Shown here one piece after another: positions 6,990 through 16,151 of a stretch of DNA of 36,664 nt (position 1 is its first letter; each line of letters opens with the position of its first letter). The translations under genes were made by a program, and so were the position numbers. The notes under the pieces are model-generated. The model made no database searches. It worked only from the letters and a program-made list of their open reading frames with translations, and was not told the DNA's origin. Where the stretch lies: assembly GCF_010998615.1 (NCBI RefSeq), contig NZ_JAAEAH010000092.1:1-36664 (forward strand), read 5' to 3'. The stretch comes from Myxococcus sp. CA023 (GTDB lineage Bacteria; Myxococcota; Myxococcia; Myxococcales; Myxococcaceae).

Positions 6990-9227
6990 TCACTCCGTCC
7001 CGGGCTGGGCGGACGCGGGGCCGGGCGGGCCGGAGGACGCCTCCACGTCCTTGACGCTCGCCGAGGGCCTGCCGCGGCGGAGCACGTGCAGCACGCTGCT
7101 CTTCTCGTCCGTCCACGTGAAGTCGGGGTCCTCCCGCAGGCCCAGCCGGCGCACGCGCGCGGAGGCCCGGGTGAAGGTGGGTCCCCAGGAGAACTCGCGG
7201 TCCGGGCTCAGCACCATCCAGTTGCTGCGCAGCGCGTCCCCTTGCGTCTCGTTGACCACCAGCGCCGCGTGCAGCCCCAGGGCCCGCGCGTGAGCCAGCG
7301 TCAGCGGCACCAGGTCCAGGTGGACGTTGCTGATGTGCAGCGCCAGCACGCCATGGGGCGCCAGGTGCGCGCGGTAGAGCGCCACCGCCTCCTGGGTGAG
7401 CAGGTGCACCGGCACCGCGTCCGAGGAGAAGGTGTCCAGCGCGAGCACGTCGAAGCCCTGCGCGCCGCCCGCCTCCAGCTCCCGCTCCAGGGAGATGCGC
7501 GCGTCCCCCTCCACCAGCTCCACCTTCGCCGGCGTGTCCCCCAGATAGGAGAAGTAGCCGCCCTCGCCTTGCGCCAGCGCGATGACCGCGGGGTCGATTT
7601 CGTAGAAGCGCCCGGTGTCCTCCGCTTCGAGCAACGCGGCGCTGGTGCCCACGCCCAGTCCCAGCACGCCCACGCGCAGTCCCGCGGGCAGCCCCACGGC
7701 TTCGCGCAGCCGGCGATGCTCGGCGATGGCCAGTCCCAGGCCCGCCTCCGGCGTGTAATACGTCGTGGGCACACCCCTGCGCTCGGGCGTCACGTACTGG
7801 AGCCCGTGGGTGATGGCGCCGTGCAGCAGCGTGAAGCGGTGGTCTTCCGGCGAGCCCACGCCCTGCTCCATCACCCGCACCACGCCGAAGAAGTTGCGCG
7901 AGGCGAAGCGCGCGCGGCCCTGCTCGCGGGCCATGGTGTACGTCAGGTGTCCGGCCACCAGGAGCAGCATGGCGCCGCGCAGGACGCGCTGCAGCCGCTG
8001 CGTCCGCGTCGCTTCGCCCTCCTGTTTCGCCATGCCCACCAGCGCGACGACGCAGCACGCGCCCAGCGACAGGGGGTACTCCCAGTAGGCGCTGAAGACG
8101 GCGGGGGCCAGCACGCTGATGAGCAGCCCGCCCAGCACGCCGCCCGCGGACACCCACAGGTAGAAGGCGCTGAGGTGGCGCGGCGGTGGACGCAGCCGGT
8201 ACAGCTCGCCGTGGCACACCATGCTGCCCGCGAAGAGGGCCACCGAGTACGCGGCCAGTTGGAGCGCGAGCGACGACTGCGGCCCCTGCGTCTGCGCGTG
8301 CGCCACGCCCGCCCCCGAGGCGATGAGCAGCACCGCGTAGGCGGTCCGCGAGTAGAAGGACTCGCGGGAGAAGGCGAGGATGAAGGTCAGCAGGTAGACG
8401 GACAGGGGCAGCACCCAGAGAAAGGGGCCGGCCGCCACGTCCTGGGAGAGCTGGTTCGTCGTCGCCAGCAGCAGCACCGACGCGCAGGTGCTCAGCCCCA
8501 GCCACGTCATCGTGGCGCGCACGGTGGGGCGTGCCACCTCGGCGCCGGCCTCTACCCCGGCGCCCTCCGTCAGCGGCGTGGCCGTCACGGGCGCGGCCGT
8601 GGCGACGGGCGCCGTGTCCGGCTGCTTCATCACGTCCAGCGCGCACACCGCGCAGGCCACGGCGAAGAAGACGAAGCCCACGCCCCAGCCCCACGCCTGG
8701 GCGCCGCGCCCCACCCACGGCTCCACCAGGAAGGGATAGCCGAGCAGGGCCAGCAGCGAGCCCGCGTTGGACAGCGCATACAGCGGATAGGGCGAGCGGC
8801 CCGGTCGCGCGCGGGCGAACCACGACTGAAGCAGCGGACCGGTGGTGCTCAGCACGAAGAAAGGCAGGCCGATGGTGACCGCCAGCATCGCCAGCAGCCG
8901 GGGCACGGCCAGCGCGGTGCCCTCCGGACGCCATTCAGGTCCGGGCGCTACCGGCGAGCCCGCCAGCAACGCACGAGCGCCCAGCAGCAGCACCGCCACC
9001 GCTAGAAGTCCCAGGTGGACGCGGGCTTGCGTGCGAGGTGCCAGCCGCGAGGCGAGTCCGTGCGCGTACGCGTAGCCCCCCAGCAGCACCGCCTGGAAGA
9101 ACAACATGCACGCCGTCCACACGCCGGGCGTTCCGCCGTACCACGGCAGCGAATAACGCCCCACCAGGGGTTGCACGCCGAACAGGAGGAACGCACTGGC
9201 GAAGATGGCGATGGCGTAGCGGGACAT
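6990..9227 (-). CDS. Fused membrane / spermidine-synthase-like protein
   Basis: 745 residues from ATG 9227 (MSRYAIAIFASAFLLFGVQP); a GTG at 9257 would add 10 residues. The N-terminal ~450 residues carry many membrane segments resembling the MFS-like part of 'fused MFS/spermidine synthase' proteins. A soluble C-terminal domain has a SAM-type Rossmann motif VGVLGLGVGTSAALLE (about residue 510) with the acidic residue in YEIDPAVIALA, then VELVEGDARISLE and LALDTFSSDAVPVHLLTQEA. The propylamine-transferase Asp pattern of true spermidine synthase is altered, so the substrate is uncertain. Unlike free SpeE it is membrane-anchored. It lies 69 nt downstream of the ABC ATPase stop and could share its transcript. 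Confidence 0.85.
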   Translation of the reverse strand: MSRYAIAIFASAFLLFGVQPLVGRYSLPWYGGTPGVWTACMLFFQAVLLGGYAYAHGLASRLAPRTQARVHLGLLAVAVLLLGARALLAGSPVAPGPEWRPEGTALAVPRLLAMLAVTIGLPFFVLSTTGPLLQSWFARARPGRSPYPLYALSNAGSLLALLGYPFLVEPWVGRGAQAWGWGVGFVFFAVACAVCALDVMKQPDTAPVATAAPVTATPLTEGAGVEAGAEVARPTVRATMTWLGLSTCASVLLLATTNQLSQDVAAGPFLWVLPLSVYLLTFILAFSRESFYSRTAYAVLLIASGAGVAHAQTQGPQSSLALQLAAYSVALFAGSMVCHGELYRLRPPPRHLSAFYLWVSAGGVLGGLLISVLAPAVFSAYWEYPLSLGACCVVALVGMAKQEGEATRTQRLQRVLRGAMLLLVAGHLTYTMAREQGRARFASRNFFGVVRVMEQGVGSPEDHRFTLLHGAITHGLQYVTPERRGVPTTYYTPEAGLGLAIAEHRRLREAVGLPAGLRVGVLGLGVGTSAALLEAEDTGRFYEIDPAVIALAQGEGGYFSYLGDTPAKVELVEGDARISLERELEAGGAQGFDVLALDTFSSDAVPVHLLTQEAVALYRAHLAPHGVLALHISNVHLDLVPLTLAHARALGLHAALVVNETQGDALRSNWMVLSPDREFSWGPTFTRASARVRRLGLREDPDFTWTDEKSSVLHVLRRGRPSASVKDVEASSGPPGPASAQPGTE

Positions 9228-9296
9228 GTTGGCGGTCCAGGCTTTCCCGCCCGGCACGTCCGGTCAACTGTCCGGCGTCCGGGGGGCGAAGAAGGT

Positions 9297-10079
9297 TCAG
9301 CGCGAGGGTGCTCGGGGCGCGAAGAGCCGGGCGCCGGACGGAGCCAGCGCGGTTTCCATGGGCAGCCCGTAGAGCGTTTCCAGGGAGGCACGCTCCAGCA
9401 CCTCGTTCGCCGGCCCCTGCGCCAGCACCTGGCCATCCCGGAGGAGCAGCACATGGGTGGCGAAGGCGGCGGCGAGGTTCACGTCATGCAGCACCGCCAC
9501 CGCGCCCAGCCCCGCGTCCACGCGCGCGCGCACGCGGTCGAGCGAGCCCACTTGATGGGCCACGTCCAGGAAGGCGGTGGGCTCATCCAGCAGCAACAAC
9601 TCGGGCTGCTGCACCAGTCCTCGCGCCAGCATCAACATCCGGCGCTCGCCTCCAGAGAGGGCCTCCGCGGGCCGCTCGGACAGGTGCGCGATGCCGAGCT
9701 CCGTCATCACCTCCCGCGCGAGCGCCACGTCGCCCGCGGACGGCAGGCCCCAGAGGCCCAGGTGCGGACTGCGGCCCATCAACACCAGCTCCAGGCCGCT
9801 GAAGCCCTCCGTGGATTCGATGGTCTGCGGCACCCAAGCCACCTTGCGGGCGAGCGCTCGGGGCTCCCAGGCGGAGCGCTCCCGGCCCAGCAGGCGGACT
9901 TCTCCGCGCGTCCAGGGCCCCAGGCCCAGCACCGCGCGCAGCAGCGTGCTCTTGCCCGTCCCGTTGGGGCCGAGCACCGCCCACAGCTCACCGGGCCGGA
10001 CCTCGCACGCCACACCATGCAAGATGGGACGAGGACCGTAGCCAGCGACCAGCGCCCGTGTGACGAGCAGAGGCTCCAC
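9297..10079 (-). CDS. ABC transporter ATPase, BtuD/FecE type
   Basis: 260 residues from GTG 10079, only 4 nt after the kinase stop, so very likely translated from the same mRNA. It would power an importer for a metal-chelate or corrinoid. Walker A GPNGTGKST is at 37-45, the Q-loop lies in VAWVPQTIES, the signature LSGGERR is near residue 140, Walker B LLLLDEPTAFLD near 160, and the H-loop in VAVLHDVNLAAAFATHVLLL. These are the features of the FecE/BtuD/ZnuC group. No permease is adjacent. The only FecCD-type permease here is btuC at 18634, encoded on the same strand 8.5 kb upstream, itself without an ATPase. Pairing with BtuC is an inference; siderophore transport elsewhere is the alternative. 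Confidence 0.9.
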   Translation of the reverse strand: MEPLLVTRALVAGYGPRPILHGVACEVRPGELWAVLGPNGTGKSTLLRAVLGLGPWTRGEVRLLGRERSAWEPRALARKVAWVPQTIESTEGFSGLELVLMGRSPHLGLWGLPSAGDVALAREVMTELGIAHLSERPAEALSGGERRMLMLARGLVQQPELLLLDEPTAFLDVAHQVGSLDRVRARVDAGLGAVAVLHDVNLAAAFATHVLLLRDGQVLAQGPANEVLERASLETLYGLPMETALAPSGARLFAPRAPSR

Positions 10080-10083
10080 GGGA

Positions 10084-13000
10084 CTAGTACAGCTCCTTCT
10101 GCTTCTGCAGCAGGTAGCGCTTCATCGCCCGGACCTTGCGCAGCGCTTCCGGGTTGTCGCTGCTGCCCGCGGCCTCCACCTCGCTCTTCACCTCGGCGTA
10201 CCGCGTGCACCAGAGGCCGAGCACCATGCACGAGTGCTCCTCGTTGAGCTGGTTGAAGAGCGCGTTCGTCTCGCGCCACTCCCTCTCCAGCACGGTGAGC
10301 TGACGGGAGCGAGCGGAGCGAATCTTGCGGACCGGCGCCGTGCGCTTCTCGGGAGCCTCGGTGCTCTTCTGCTGCGCGTCCAGCGGCGCGAGGAAGGAGT
10401 CGTCGAGCGCGCCTCTGCCTTCCGTGGCACCGGCGGGCGGCGCGGCGTTGGGCGTGGGGGTTCCCGGAGCCTGCGCCGCGTTCCCCTCGGGAGGCGGGCC
10501 GTTCTCGTTGGCAGCCTTGTCCGCCTGCGCTTCGTCGGGAGCGGAGGGACGCAGGGGCTGCGCGGGCGGCGGCCCTTTGGGTTCCTCCGGCATGAACTGG
10601 CTCAGCACCTGGGCGCGGAGCTCCGGGGGGGCCAGGAAGAAGGCTCCGACCACGGCCAGGATGAAGGACAGCAACACCAGCACGAGCACCAGCGGGCCCT
10701 TGCGGCGACGCTCGGGGCGCTCGGGCATCGCCGTGCGGCGGGTGTCCTCCTTCGCGATGCGCTCGGCCGAGCGCGTCTCCGGGCGGACGGGCATCGTCGT
10801 GCGCCGCGTCTCCTCGTTGGGCGTGAGGGAGACGCGGACATCGTCGTCGCTCTCGTCCTCTTCTTCGTCCGTCACGACGGGGGCGGGCGCGGTGGGACGC
10901 ACGGCAGAGACGGAACCTGTCCTGCGCGCGGTGCTGGCCGGTGCCATCCCCGGCGAAGACGACCGGGCCCGCCGCGGCCTGGGCCGGGAGACGCCGGACC
11001 GCTCCTCGTCCTCGGAGCCATCCACATCTTTGAAGAGGCCCGCGTCCAGCACCACGCGCGGATGCGTGTCGTCATGACGGGTGACGCGAGGGTCCGTGTC
11101 AGCGTTATGTGCGACGCGGGGCTGGGTGTCGTCGTGGCGCTCGGTTCGCGACGGGCGGTGGATGCGCGGATGCGTGTCGACGTCGGCGATGCTCGGCGCG
11201 GATTCCTCGTGCCCCACATCCTCGGTGGAGAGCACGGGCAGTTCCGACGAGGCGCCTTCCTGTGACTGCGCGTCGGTCACAGAAAGGCCGGCTTCGTCCT
11301 CGGGCACGCCCGCCTCGGACTCGTGCGCGGCCTCGACTTCGTCCTCCGGGGAGAGGGCCTGCCCGCCATCAGCGGGTGTGGCGTCCACGACGGGCTCGTC
11401 CACCACGGGCGCGGATCGGGAAGCCGTCGCTCCCGATGCAGGTGCGATGGGGATGGCTCGCGAGGCCGTTGCCCCCTTCGGAGGTGGAGGTGCCTCCAGC
11501 GAAGACATGCCCCGCGAGGGCGGCCCGTCCTCCGAGGACATGTCCACGGAAGACACCAGCTCCGAAGAGGCCTCGTCCCGCGCATCCAACGCAGCGACTT
11601 CCACGGAGGAGATGGCGCGAGTCGAAATCCCCGCCTGCGCGCCCACAGCGGGCATGCCCGCCGACGACCTGGAGCGTGAAGGCGCGGCCTCATCCAGCGA
11701 GCCCACCGCGGACATCGCGCGAGACGGCGTCGAGCCCGGCGGAGGCGGCTGGACGGCCGCCATCACCATCGAAGCCGTTCGAGGCATCGGGCCAGAAGGA
11801 TGCGGCTCGCGGAATGCCGCCTCGTCCGGCGTCGCACTCCCAAACGCGCCCTCGTGCTCCGAGGCGGAGTCCTCGTCTTCGGCAGCCCCCTCCGAGACCT
11901 CAACGGCCGGCATCGACTCCAGCGCCGCCGTGCGAGGCAACGGCGCGGGAGCAGGCACGTTGACCGCGGGCATCACCACCACGCCGGTGCGCGGCAGCAC
12001 CGCTCCGGGCGCGTGCGGCTCGGCCCCTGGCGGCGGAGGTCGCGCGTTCACCGTGCCCTGCGACCCACGCGGCGGCACCGCGGGCGTGGGCGCTCCCACC
12101 GAGGCAATCACGCTCGGGCTCGCCTCGAACGCCCTGCCCCGAAGCGACTCGGCCTTCGCGGCCGTCGACTCCACCTGAACGGACGCGTCCTCGGGAGAAG
12201 ACGGCCCGCCCAGGCTCGGCATCGCCAGCTCGGTCGGCCGCATGTGCGTCGGAAGCAGCGCACGCGCGGCGGCCACACCCGGCGGCACCGCCTCAGGCGG
12301 CATCGACGTCATCTGGACCTCGCGCGTCAGCGCGGGCGCGCGAGGAATCGGAGCAGACGAAGGACTCACCCCGCCGCCGCGAACGAAGGCCTCGGGCCCC
12401 ACCTCCACCGAGGGCGCCGTGTCCTGGCGCACGCCCCGCGCCCGAGCCTCTTCCTCCAGCGCCTCGATGGGGAACGCGGGCCGGGTGGACTCGTCCATCG
12501 GGACACCCGGGCGCGTCTCACCGTCCGTCACCGGACCACCGCCCTCGCGGCTGCGGGGCGTGGGGAAGAACGACAGCGGCTCCACCGGACCATCCAGGCG
12601 GATGGTCTTCGCCGGCAGCATCGCGTGCGCCATCTTTGGCGCCAGCGGATCATCCGGCATCGAGGCCAGCGCACGGACCTCTGCCGTGGACAGGCGCGGC
12701 ACCTCCTTCAGGCTCGCCAGGAGACGCCGCTCGGATTGGAAGTCCGCCGAGAACAGCTCGCGCATGAAGCGGCTGACGCTCTCCGGGCCCGCGCTCGAAT
12801 CAATCTCCATCAGGCAGGCCTGGAGCCGCCCGCGGAACTCCTCCGCCGTCTGGAAGCGCTGCGACGGGTCCACCGCCAGCGCCTTGGCCACCAGCGCCGT
12901 CACCGCGGGCGGCGTGAGCGGCTCCACCTGGTCCAGCGGCGCGATTCGCGGGTTCGCCACCAGGGACATGAGCTCGCCCGGGTGGACCCCGTCGAACGGG

Positions 13001-13698
13001 TTCTTCCCGCAGATGAGCTCGTAGAGGCAGAGCCCCACCGCGTACAGGTCGCTGCGGCGGTCCACCGGCTGGTGCCGCGCCTGTTCCGGCGACATGTAGA
13101 GGAACTTGCCCAGGATGATGCTGGGGTTCGTCTTCGCGGCCGACAGCCGGCTCTTGGCGAGCCCGAAGTCGATGACCTTCACCTCCCCTTCGTAGGAGAT
13201 GAGGATGTTCTGCGGCGAGATGTCCCGGTGGACGAGCTTCAGGTCCTCCCCGTCGTCGTCCTTCTTGCGGTGCGCATAGGCCAGCGCGTCCAGCACCCGG
13301 CCCATGGTGTAGAGGATGAACGTGACCGGCAGCGGCATCTGCCTGTCCCGCACGCGCGCGGCCACCTTGCGCAGGTCCTTGCCGTCCACGTGCTCGAGCG
13401 CCATGTAGGCCTCGTCCTCGTGGAGGCCCATGTCCAGGACCTGGGCGATGGAGCCGTGGCTCAGGCGGACCAGGGTGCGGGCCTCGCCCACGAAGCGCTC
13501 GACGAAGTCCGTGTCCGCGGCCAACTGCGGGAGGATTTTCTTGATGACGCAGAGCTTCTCGAACCCCTGTGCCCCCTCCAACCGCGCGAGGTAGATCTCT
13601 CCCATGCCCCCCGTCGCCAGTTGGGACAGGAGCGTGTACCGGCCAAAGGGCTGGGGCCGGAAGGGTCTCAACCGGGCGGGTTGGGTTGACGAGTTCAT
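10084..13698 (-). CDS. Large transmembrane Ser/Thr protein kinase
   Basis: 1204 residues from ATG 13698. The N-terminal kinase domain (about 20-290) has a glycine loop LATGGMGEIY (27-36), Lys53/54 in VIKKI, HRDISPQN with D159, and DFG at 178-180, with LGKFLYMSPEQAR after it. A long low-complexity region (about 370-1000) is rich in Pro, Ala, Ser and Glu. Near 838-890 it repeats DTxPR units, and near 960-990 it twice has TRRTxMPxRPE. One transmembrane helix (LVLVLVLLSFILAVVGAFFLA) near 1010-1030 is followed by a Pro/Ala linker and a C-terminal domain with two Cys (CMVLGLWC) and a Lys/Arg-rich end, predicted outside. Active-site residues are intact. It follows the FHA-cyclase gene by 85 nt; the repeated Thr motifs may be phosphorylation sites. 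Confidence 0.93.
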   Translation of the reverse strand: MNSSTQPARLRPFRPQPFGRYTLLSQLATGGMGEIYLARLEGAQGFEKLCVIKKILPQLAADTDFVERFVGEARTLVRLSHGSIAQVLDMGLHEDEAYMALEHVDGKDLRKVAARVRDRQMPLPVTFILYTMGRVLDALAYAHRKKDDDGEDLKLVHRDISPQNILISYEGEVKVIDFGLAKSRLSAAKTNPSIILGKFLYMSPEQARHQPVDRRSDLYAVGLCLYELICGKNPFDGVHPGELMSLVANPRIAPLDQVEPLTPPAVTALVAKALAVDPSQRFQTAEEFRGRLQACLMEIDSSAGPESVSRFMRELFSADFQSERRLLASLKEVPRLSTAEVRALASMPDDPLAPKMAHAMLPAKTIRLDGPVEPLSFFPTPRSREGGGPVTDGETRPGVPMDESTRPAFPIEALEEEARARGVRQDTAPSVEVGPEAFVRGGGVSPSSAPIPRAPALTREVQMTSMPPEAVPPGVAAARALLPTHMRPTELAMPSLGGPSSPEDASVQVESTAAKAESLRGRAFEASPSVIASVGAPTPAVPPRGSQGTVNARPPPPGAEPHAPGAVLPRTGVVVMPAVNVPAPAPLPRTAALESMPAVEVSEGAAEDEDSASEHEGAFGSATPDEAAFREPHPSGPMPRTASMVMAAVQPPPPGSTPSRAMSAVGSLDEAAPSRSRSSAGMPAVGAQAGISTRAISSVEVAALDARDEASSELVSSVDMSSEDGPPSRGMSSLEAPPPPKGATASRAIPIAPASGATASRSAPVVDEPVVDATPADGGQALSPEDEVEAAHESEAGVPEDEAGLSVTDAQSQEGASSELPVLSTEDVGHEESAPSIADVDTHPRIHRPSRTERHDDTQPRVAHNADTDPRVTRHDDTHPRVVLDAGLFKDVDGSEDEERSGVSRPRPRRARSSSPGMAPASTARRTGSVSAVRPTAPAPVVTDEEEDESDDDVRVSLTPNEETRRTTMPVRPETRSAERIAKEDTRRTAMPERPERRRKGPLVLVLVLLSFILAVVGAFFLAPPELRAQVLSQFMPEEPKGPPPAQPLRPSAPDEAQADKAANENGPPPEGNAAQAPGTPTPNAAPPAGATEGRGALDDSFLAPLDAQQKSTEAPEKRTAPVRKIRSARSRQLTVLEREWRETNALFNQLNEEHSCMVLGLWCTRYAEVKSEVEAAGSSDNPEALRKVRAMKRYLLQKQKELY

Positions 13699-13783
13699 GC
13701 GGTGCGGGGGTTCACCACGACGGGGTCCGTATTGAACCCTTTCCCGGTACGTCCCAGCAACCCGTCAACCGGACGCGGCCCCC

Positions 13784-15469
13784 TCAGCGGAAGCCGGGAT
13801 TGGTCAACTGGCCTACATCCTCTTCCAGCACCTCGAAGGCCGCTACCTTGTCCTTCGGGGGGCGGATGAGGCGCTCGCCCAGCGGCTGGACGTCGAAGCG
13901 TGCCCCCACGGTGGCCAGGACCTTGCCGGTGATGAGCACCTGGCCCGGACTGGCGGTACCGGCAAGCCACCCCGCAATCCCGACGCCGTCCCCCACCACG
14001 GTGTAGTCCGGGCGCACCTCGGTGCCGATCATCCCCACCAGAGCCCGGGTGCTGTGCAGGGCGATTCGCAGCTCACAGCGCTCGTCCAGGGGCCGGCGCG
14101 CCATGGACCGCTCCCACTCGGAGCGCAGCGCCAGGGCGGCCCGGACGGCTCGGATCGAGTCCTCGCCCTTCACGTAGGGGACGCCGAAGAGGGCGCGCAG
14201 GGATTCGCCCCGGAAGCCCTCCACGGTGGCCTCGAAGCTGAAGACGATGCCGCTCATCCGCGCGTGGAAGTCGTTGAGCATCTGCGTGGCGCGCGCGGCG
14301 CCGATGCGCATGCACAACACAGAGAAGCCCACGAGCTCCGCGTGCAGGATGGTGAGGTTGCGCTCCTCCAGGCCGGGCAGCTTGCCGCCCTGCTTCTGGG
14401 CCTCGGCGGCGCGGCGCTCGGCCACGTCCGGCGGGTGGAAGCGCTCCAGGTCGCGCCGCAGCCTGTCCGCCGCGGGACTGCCCTCGCGCGGGGAGAACTT
14501 CTGCACGCCGGTGGCCACCAGATGCGCCACCGCGGTGCAGGTATCCAGCATCGACTCCACGCTGGCGTCACCCTTGGCCGACAGGTTGACGTAGAGCACC
14601 CCCGCGTAGGGCGGCTCGGTGCCGATGGGGATGCACAGCACCCGGTCCACGCCGTAGAGGATGACGCTCTCCCGGCCCGCGAAGCGGCGGTCATCGCGCA
14701 CATCGCCCACGGCGAGCGCGCGGCCCTGGCGCAGGGCCTCCTCCACAATGGCATCCGAGACGGGCACCTCGCCCTTGGCCAGCTGGCCGCGGTGGCGCAC
14801 GGCGGCGGGCACCAGGGCGCCCGTGGCGTGCTTGAGCAGCACCACCGCCGTGGTCGCGTCCGTGACCTCCAGCAGCCGGTCCATGGTGGTGTCCAGGAAC
14901 GACGACAGCGTGGTGGCCGACGAGAGCGCCTCCGCGGTGCGGAACAACAGCACCAGCGTCTCCTGCCCCACGCGCGGGCTCGCGGCGGGCAGCGGCGCGG
15001 ACGCGGAGAAGCTGTCGTCGAAGGAGACCGGGCCCACGTTGTCCAGGAGCCGCAGCACGTCCGCGTCGCGCACGTTCTTCGCCAGCAGGACGGATGGGCC
15101 CACGTCCTGGCCGTGGCCGAAGCGCACGACGCCGCCCGCGCCCAGGTCCACCATCTCCGTGGCCGCGTTCTCCACGGTGTTGGGCTGGCGCACGGAGAGG
15201 ACGTTCTCGCCCAGCGCCACCGAGTCTCCGGCGACGAGCTGCCGAGAGCCCTGCAAGGGCGCGCCGTTGATGCGGCTGCCGTTGCGACTGCCCAAATCTT
15301 CGATTCGCAGCACGTCGCCGTCGACGAACAGCCGCGCATGCCGGCGTGAGACGAGGTCGCCGCCCAGGACGATATCGTTCTCGTCCGCACGGCCGAGGCT
15401 CGTCACGCCCTCAGGCAGATCGTACGACGTGTCGAAGTAGCCGGGCCCGTTGATGATGATCTGCCACAT
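13784..15469 (-). CDS. FHA-GAF protein with degenerate class III cyclase domain
   Basis: 561 residues from ATG 15469. FHA domain at about 5-95 (LGRADENDIVL, VSRRHARLF, DLGSRNGSRING), which binds phosphothreonine peptides. GAF domain at about 170-325 (ETLVLLFRTAEALS..., VLCIPIGTE, AGVLYVNLS). The C-terminal region, about 365-545, has the class III nucleotidyl cyclase fold, but both metal-binding Asp are Glu (AELVGFS instead of ADxxGF; RGESLRALFG instead of GDAxxAxFG) and the catalytic Asn and Arg of VNxAxRL are missing (VVGDGVGIAGWLA). It is therefore probably not an active cyclase. It lies upstream of the large Ser/Thr kinase, a likely partner through the FHA domain. A regulatory or scaffold role is an inference. 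Confidence 0.9.
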   Translation of the reverse strand: MWQIIINGPGYFDTSYDLPEGVTSLGRADENDIVLGGDLVSRRHARLFVDGDVLRIEDLGSRNGSRINGAPLQGSRQLVAGDSVALGENVLSVRQPNTVENAATEMVDLGAGGVVRFGHGQDVGPSVLLAKNVRDADVLRLLDNVGPVSFDDSFSASAPLPAASPRVGQETLVLLFRTAEALSSATTLSSFLDTTMDRLLEVTDATTAVVLLKHATGALVPAAVRHRGQLAKGEVPVSDAIVEEALRQGRALAVGDVRDDRRFAGRESVILYGVDRVLCIPIGTEPPYAGVLYVNLSAKGDASVESMLDTCTAVAHLVATGVQKFSPREGSPAADRLRRDLERFHPPDVAERRAAEAQKQGGKLPGLEERNLTILHAELVGFSVLCMRIGAARATQMLNDFHARMSGIVFSFEATVEGFRGESLRALFGVPYVKGEDSIRAVRAALALRSEWERSMARRPLDERCELRIALHSTRALVGMIGTEVRPDYTVVGDGVGIAGWLAGTASPGQVLITGKVLATVGARFDVQPLGERLIRPPKDKVAAFEVLEEDVGQLTNPGFR

Positions 15470-15611
15470 CGAATGCCCGACATTACACGACTCTCCCGCC
15501 TGTTGAGAGAAGGAGACACTGACTCAGTGCGAGTATCCCGTAACCCGGCGCCACGACGTGCTTCTTCGCACCGCGTCATTTCACCTGCGGTACGGATGCC
15601 CGAACGATTGA
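15470..15611 (-). promoter_or_regulatory. Gap between Rieske gene and FHA-cyclase gene
   Basis: 142 bp with no coding sequence. It probably carries the promoter of the FHA-cyclase/kinase/ATPase group, but I found no clear -35/-10 pair, and no strong terminator hairpin follows the Rieske stop. Read-through from the riboswitch 1 operon is therefore possible. Confidence 0.35.
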
Positions 15612-16151
15612 TCAGCGGGGCCGATAGATGAACAGGGACGCACCCTGTCTCACCACGGGGAAGGCCGCGAGCGGTCGAGTCGCCGGGCCATTCAGCACCT
15701 GCCCCTCCCAGGTGAAGCGGGAGCCATGACAGGGGCATTCCATGACGCCGTCGGCCGGCACCCAGTCCACGGCGCAATCACCGTGCGTGCAGATGCGCCA
15801 GAGCGCCGTGTAGCAGCCAGGTGATGTGTGGACCACCACCACGTCCAGCAGCGCCTGGGGAATGCGGACCTCCGCGGCGCCGCCGGGGACCTCCAGCGCG
15901 GGATGATTCACCAGGGAGACCTCCACCCAGCCCTCGCCGGGCGGGCCCGACGGCACCCGCGGCGCACAAGACGGGCCCGGCCCTCCCGCATCGGGAGGGT
16001 CGAGCACCACGGCTTCCCGCCACCCGTCACCACACCCCGCCCCGAACGCCGCCAGGGCACAGGTGCCCTTGAGCAGCGTACCGAGCGCGGCGCGGCGGTC
16101 CACCTCCCCCGTCATGGACAGGAGACATGGCCGTGGCGGGAGCCGCTTCAC
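15612..16151 (-). CDS. Rieske [2Fe-2S] protein with Tat/lipoprotein-like signal
   Basis: 179 residues from GTG 16151, which overlaps the previous stop as GTGA and has GGAG 9 nt upstream; ATG 16115 is an alternative start. The N-terminus contains DRRAALGTLLKGTCALAAFGAGC, a twin-arginine-like motif followed by a hydrophobic stretch ending in a lipobox-like GAGC. The Rieske cluster motifs are complete: CTHGDC (CxHxxC) and CPCHGSRFTWEGQVLNGPA (CxxH with loop), so a [2Fe-2S] cluster with 2 Cys and 2 His ligands is expected, exported folded and tethered to a membrane. It is the last gene of the riboswitch 1 operon. It lacks the other subunits of a bc1 complex or a dioxygenase. Electron transfer to a substrate of this locus is conceivable but unproven. 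Confidence 0.9.
   Translation of the reverse strand: MKRLPPRPCLLSMTGEVDRRAALGTLLKGTCALAAFGAGCGDGWREAVVLDPPDAGGPGPSCAPRVPSGPPGEGWVEVSLVNHPALEVPGGAAEVRIPQALLDVVVVHTSPGCYTALWRICTHGDCAVDWVPADGVMECPCHGSRFTWEGQVLNGPATRPLAAFPVVRQGASLFIYRPR

Noticed and set aside
6604..8934. Long open frames on both strands over the spermidine-synthase-like gene (776 codons minus, 639 codons plus)
   Set aside because: They have Arg/Gly/Ala/His-rich composition without any motif; the 745-residue frame has clear membrane segments and a SAM motif.
11800..13689. A 629-codon plus-strand frame opposite the large kinase
   Set aside because: Arg/His/Leu-rich shadow of the kinase domain, no ribosome binding site, no recognisable fold.
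15612..16151. Rieske protein as a subunit of a cytochrome bc1 complex
   Set aside because: No cytochrome b or c gene is nearby, and the protein is the last gene of a riboswitch operon with surface lipoproteins.
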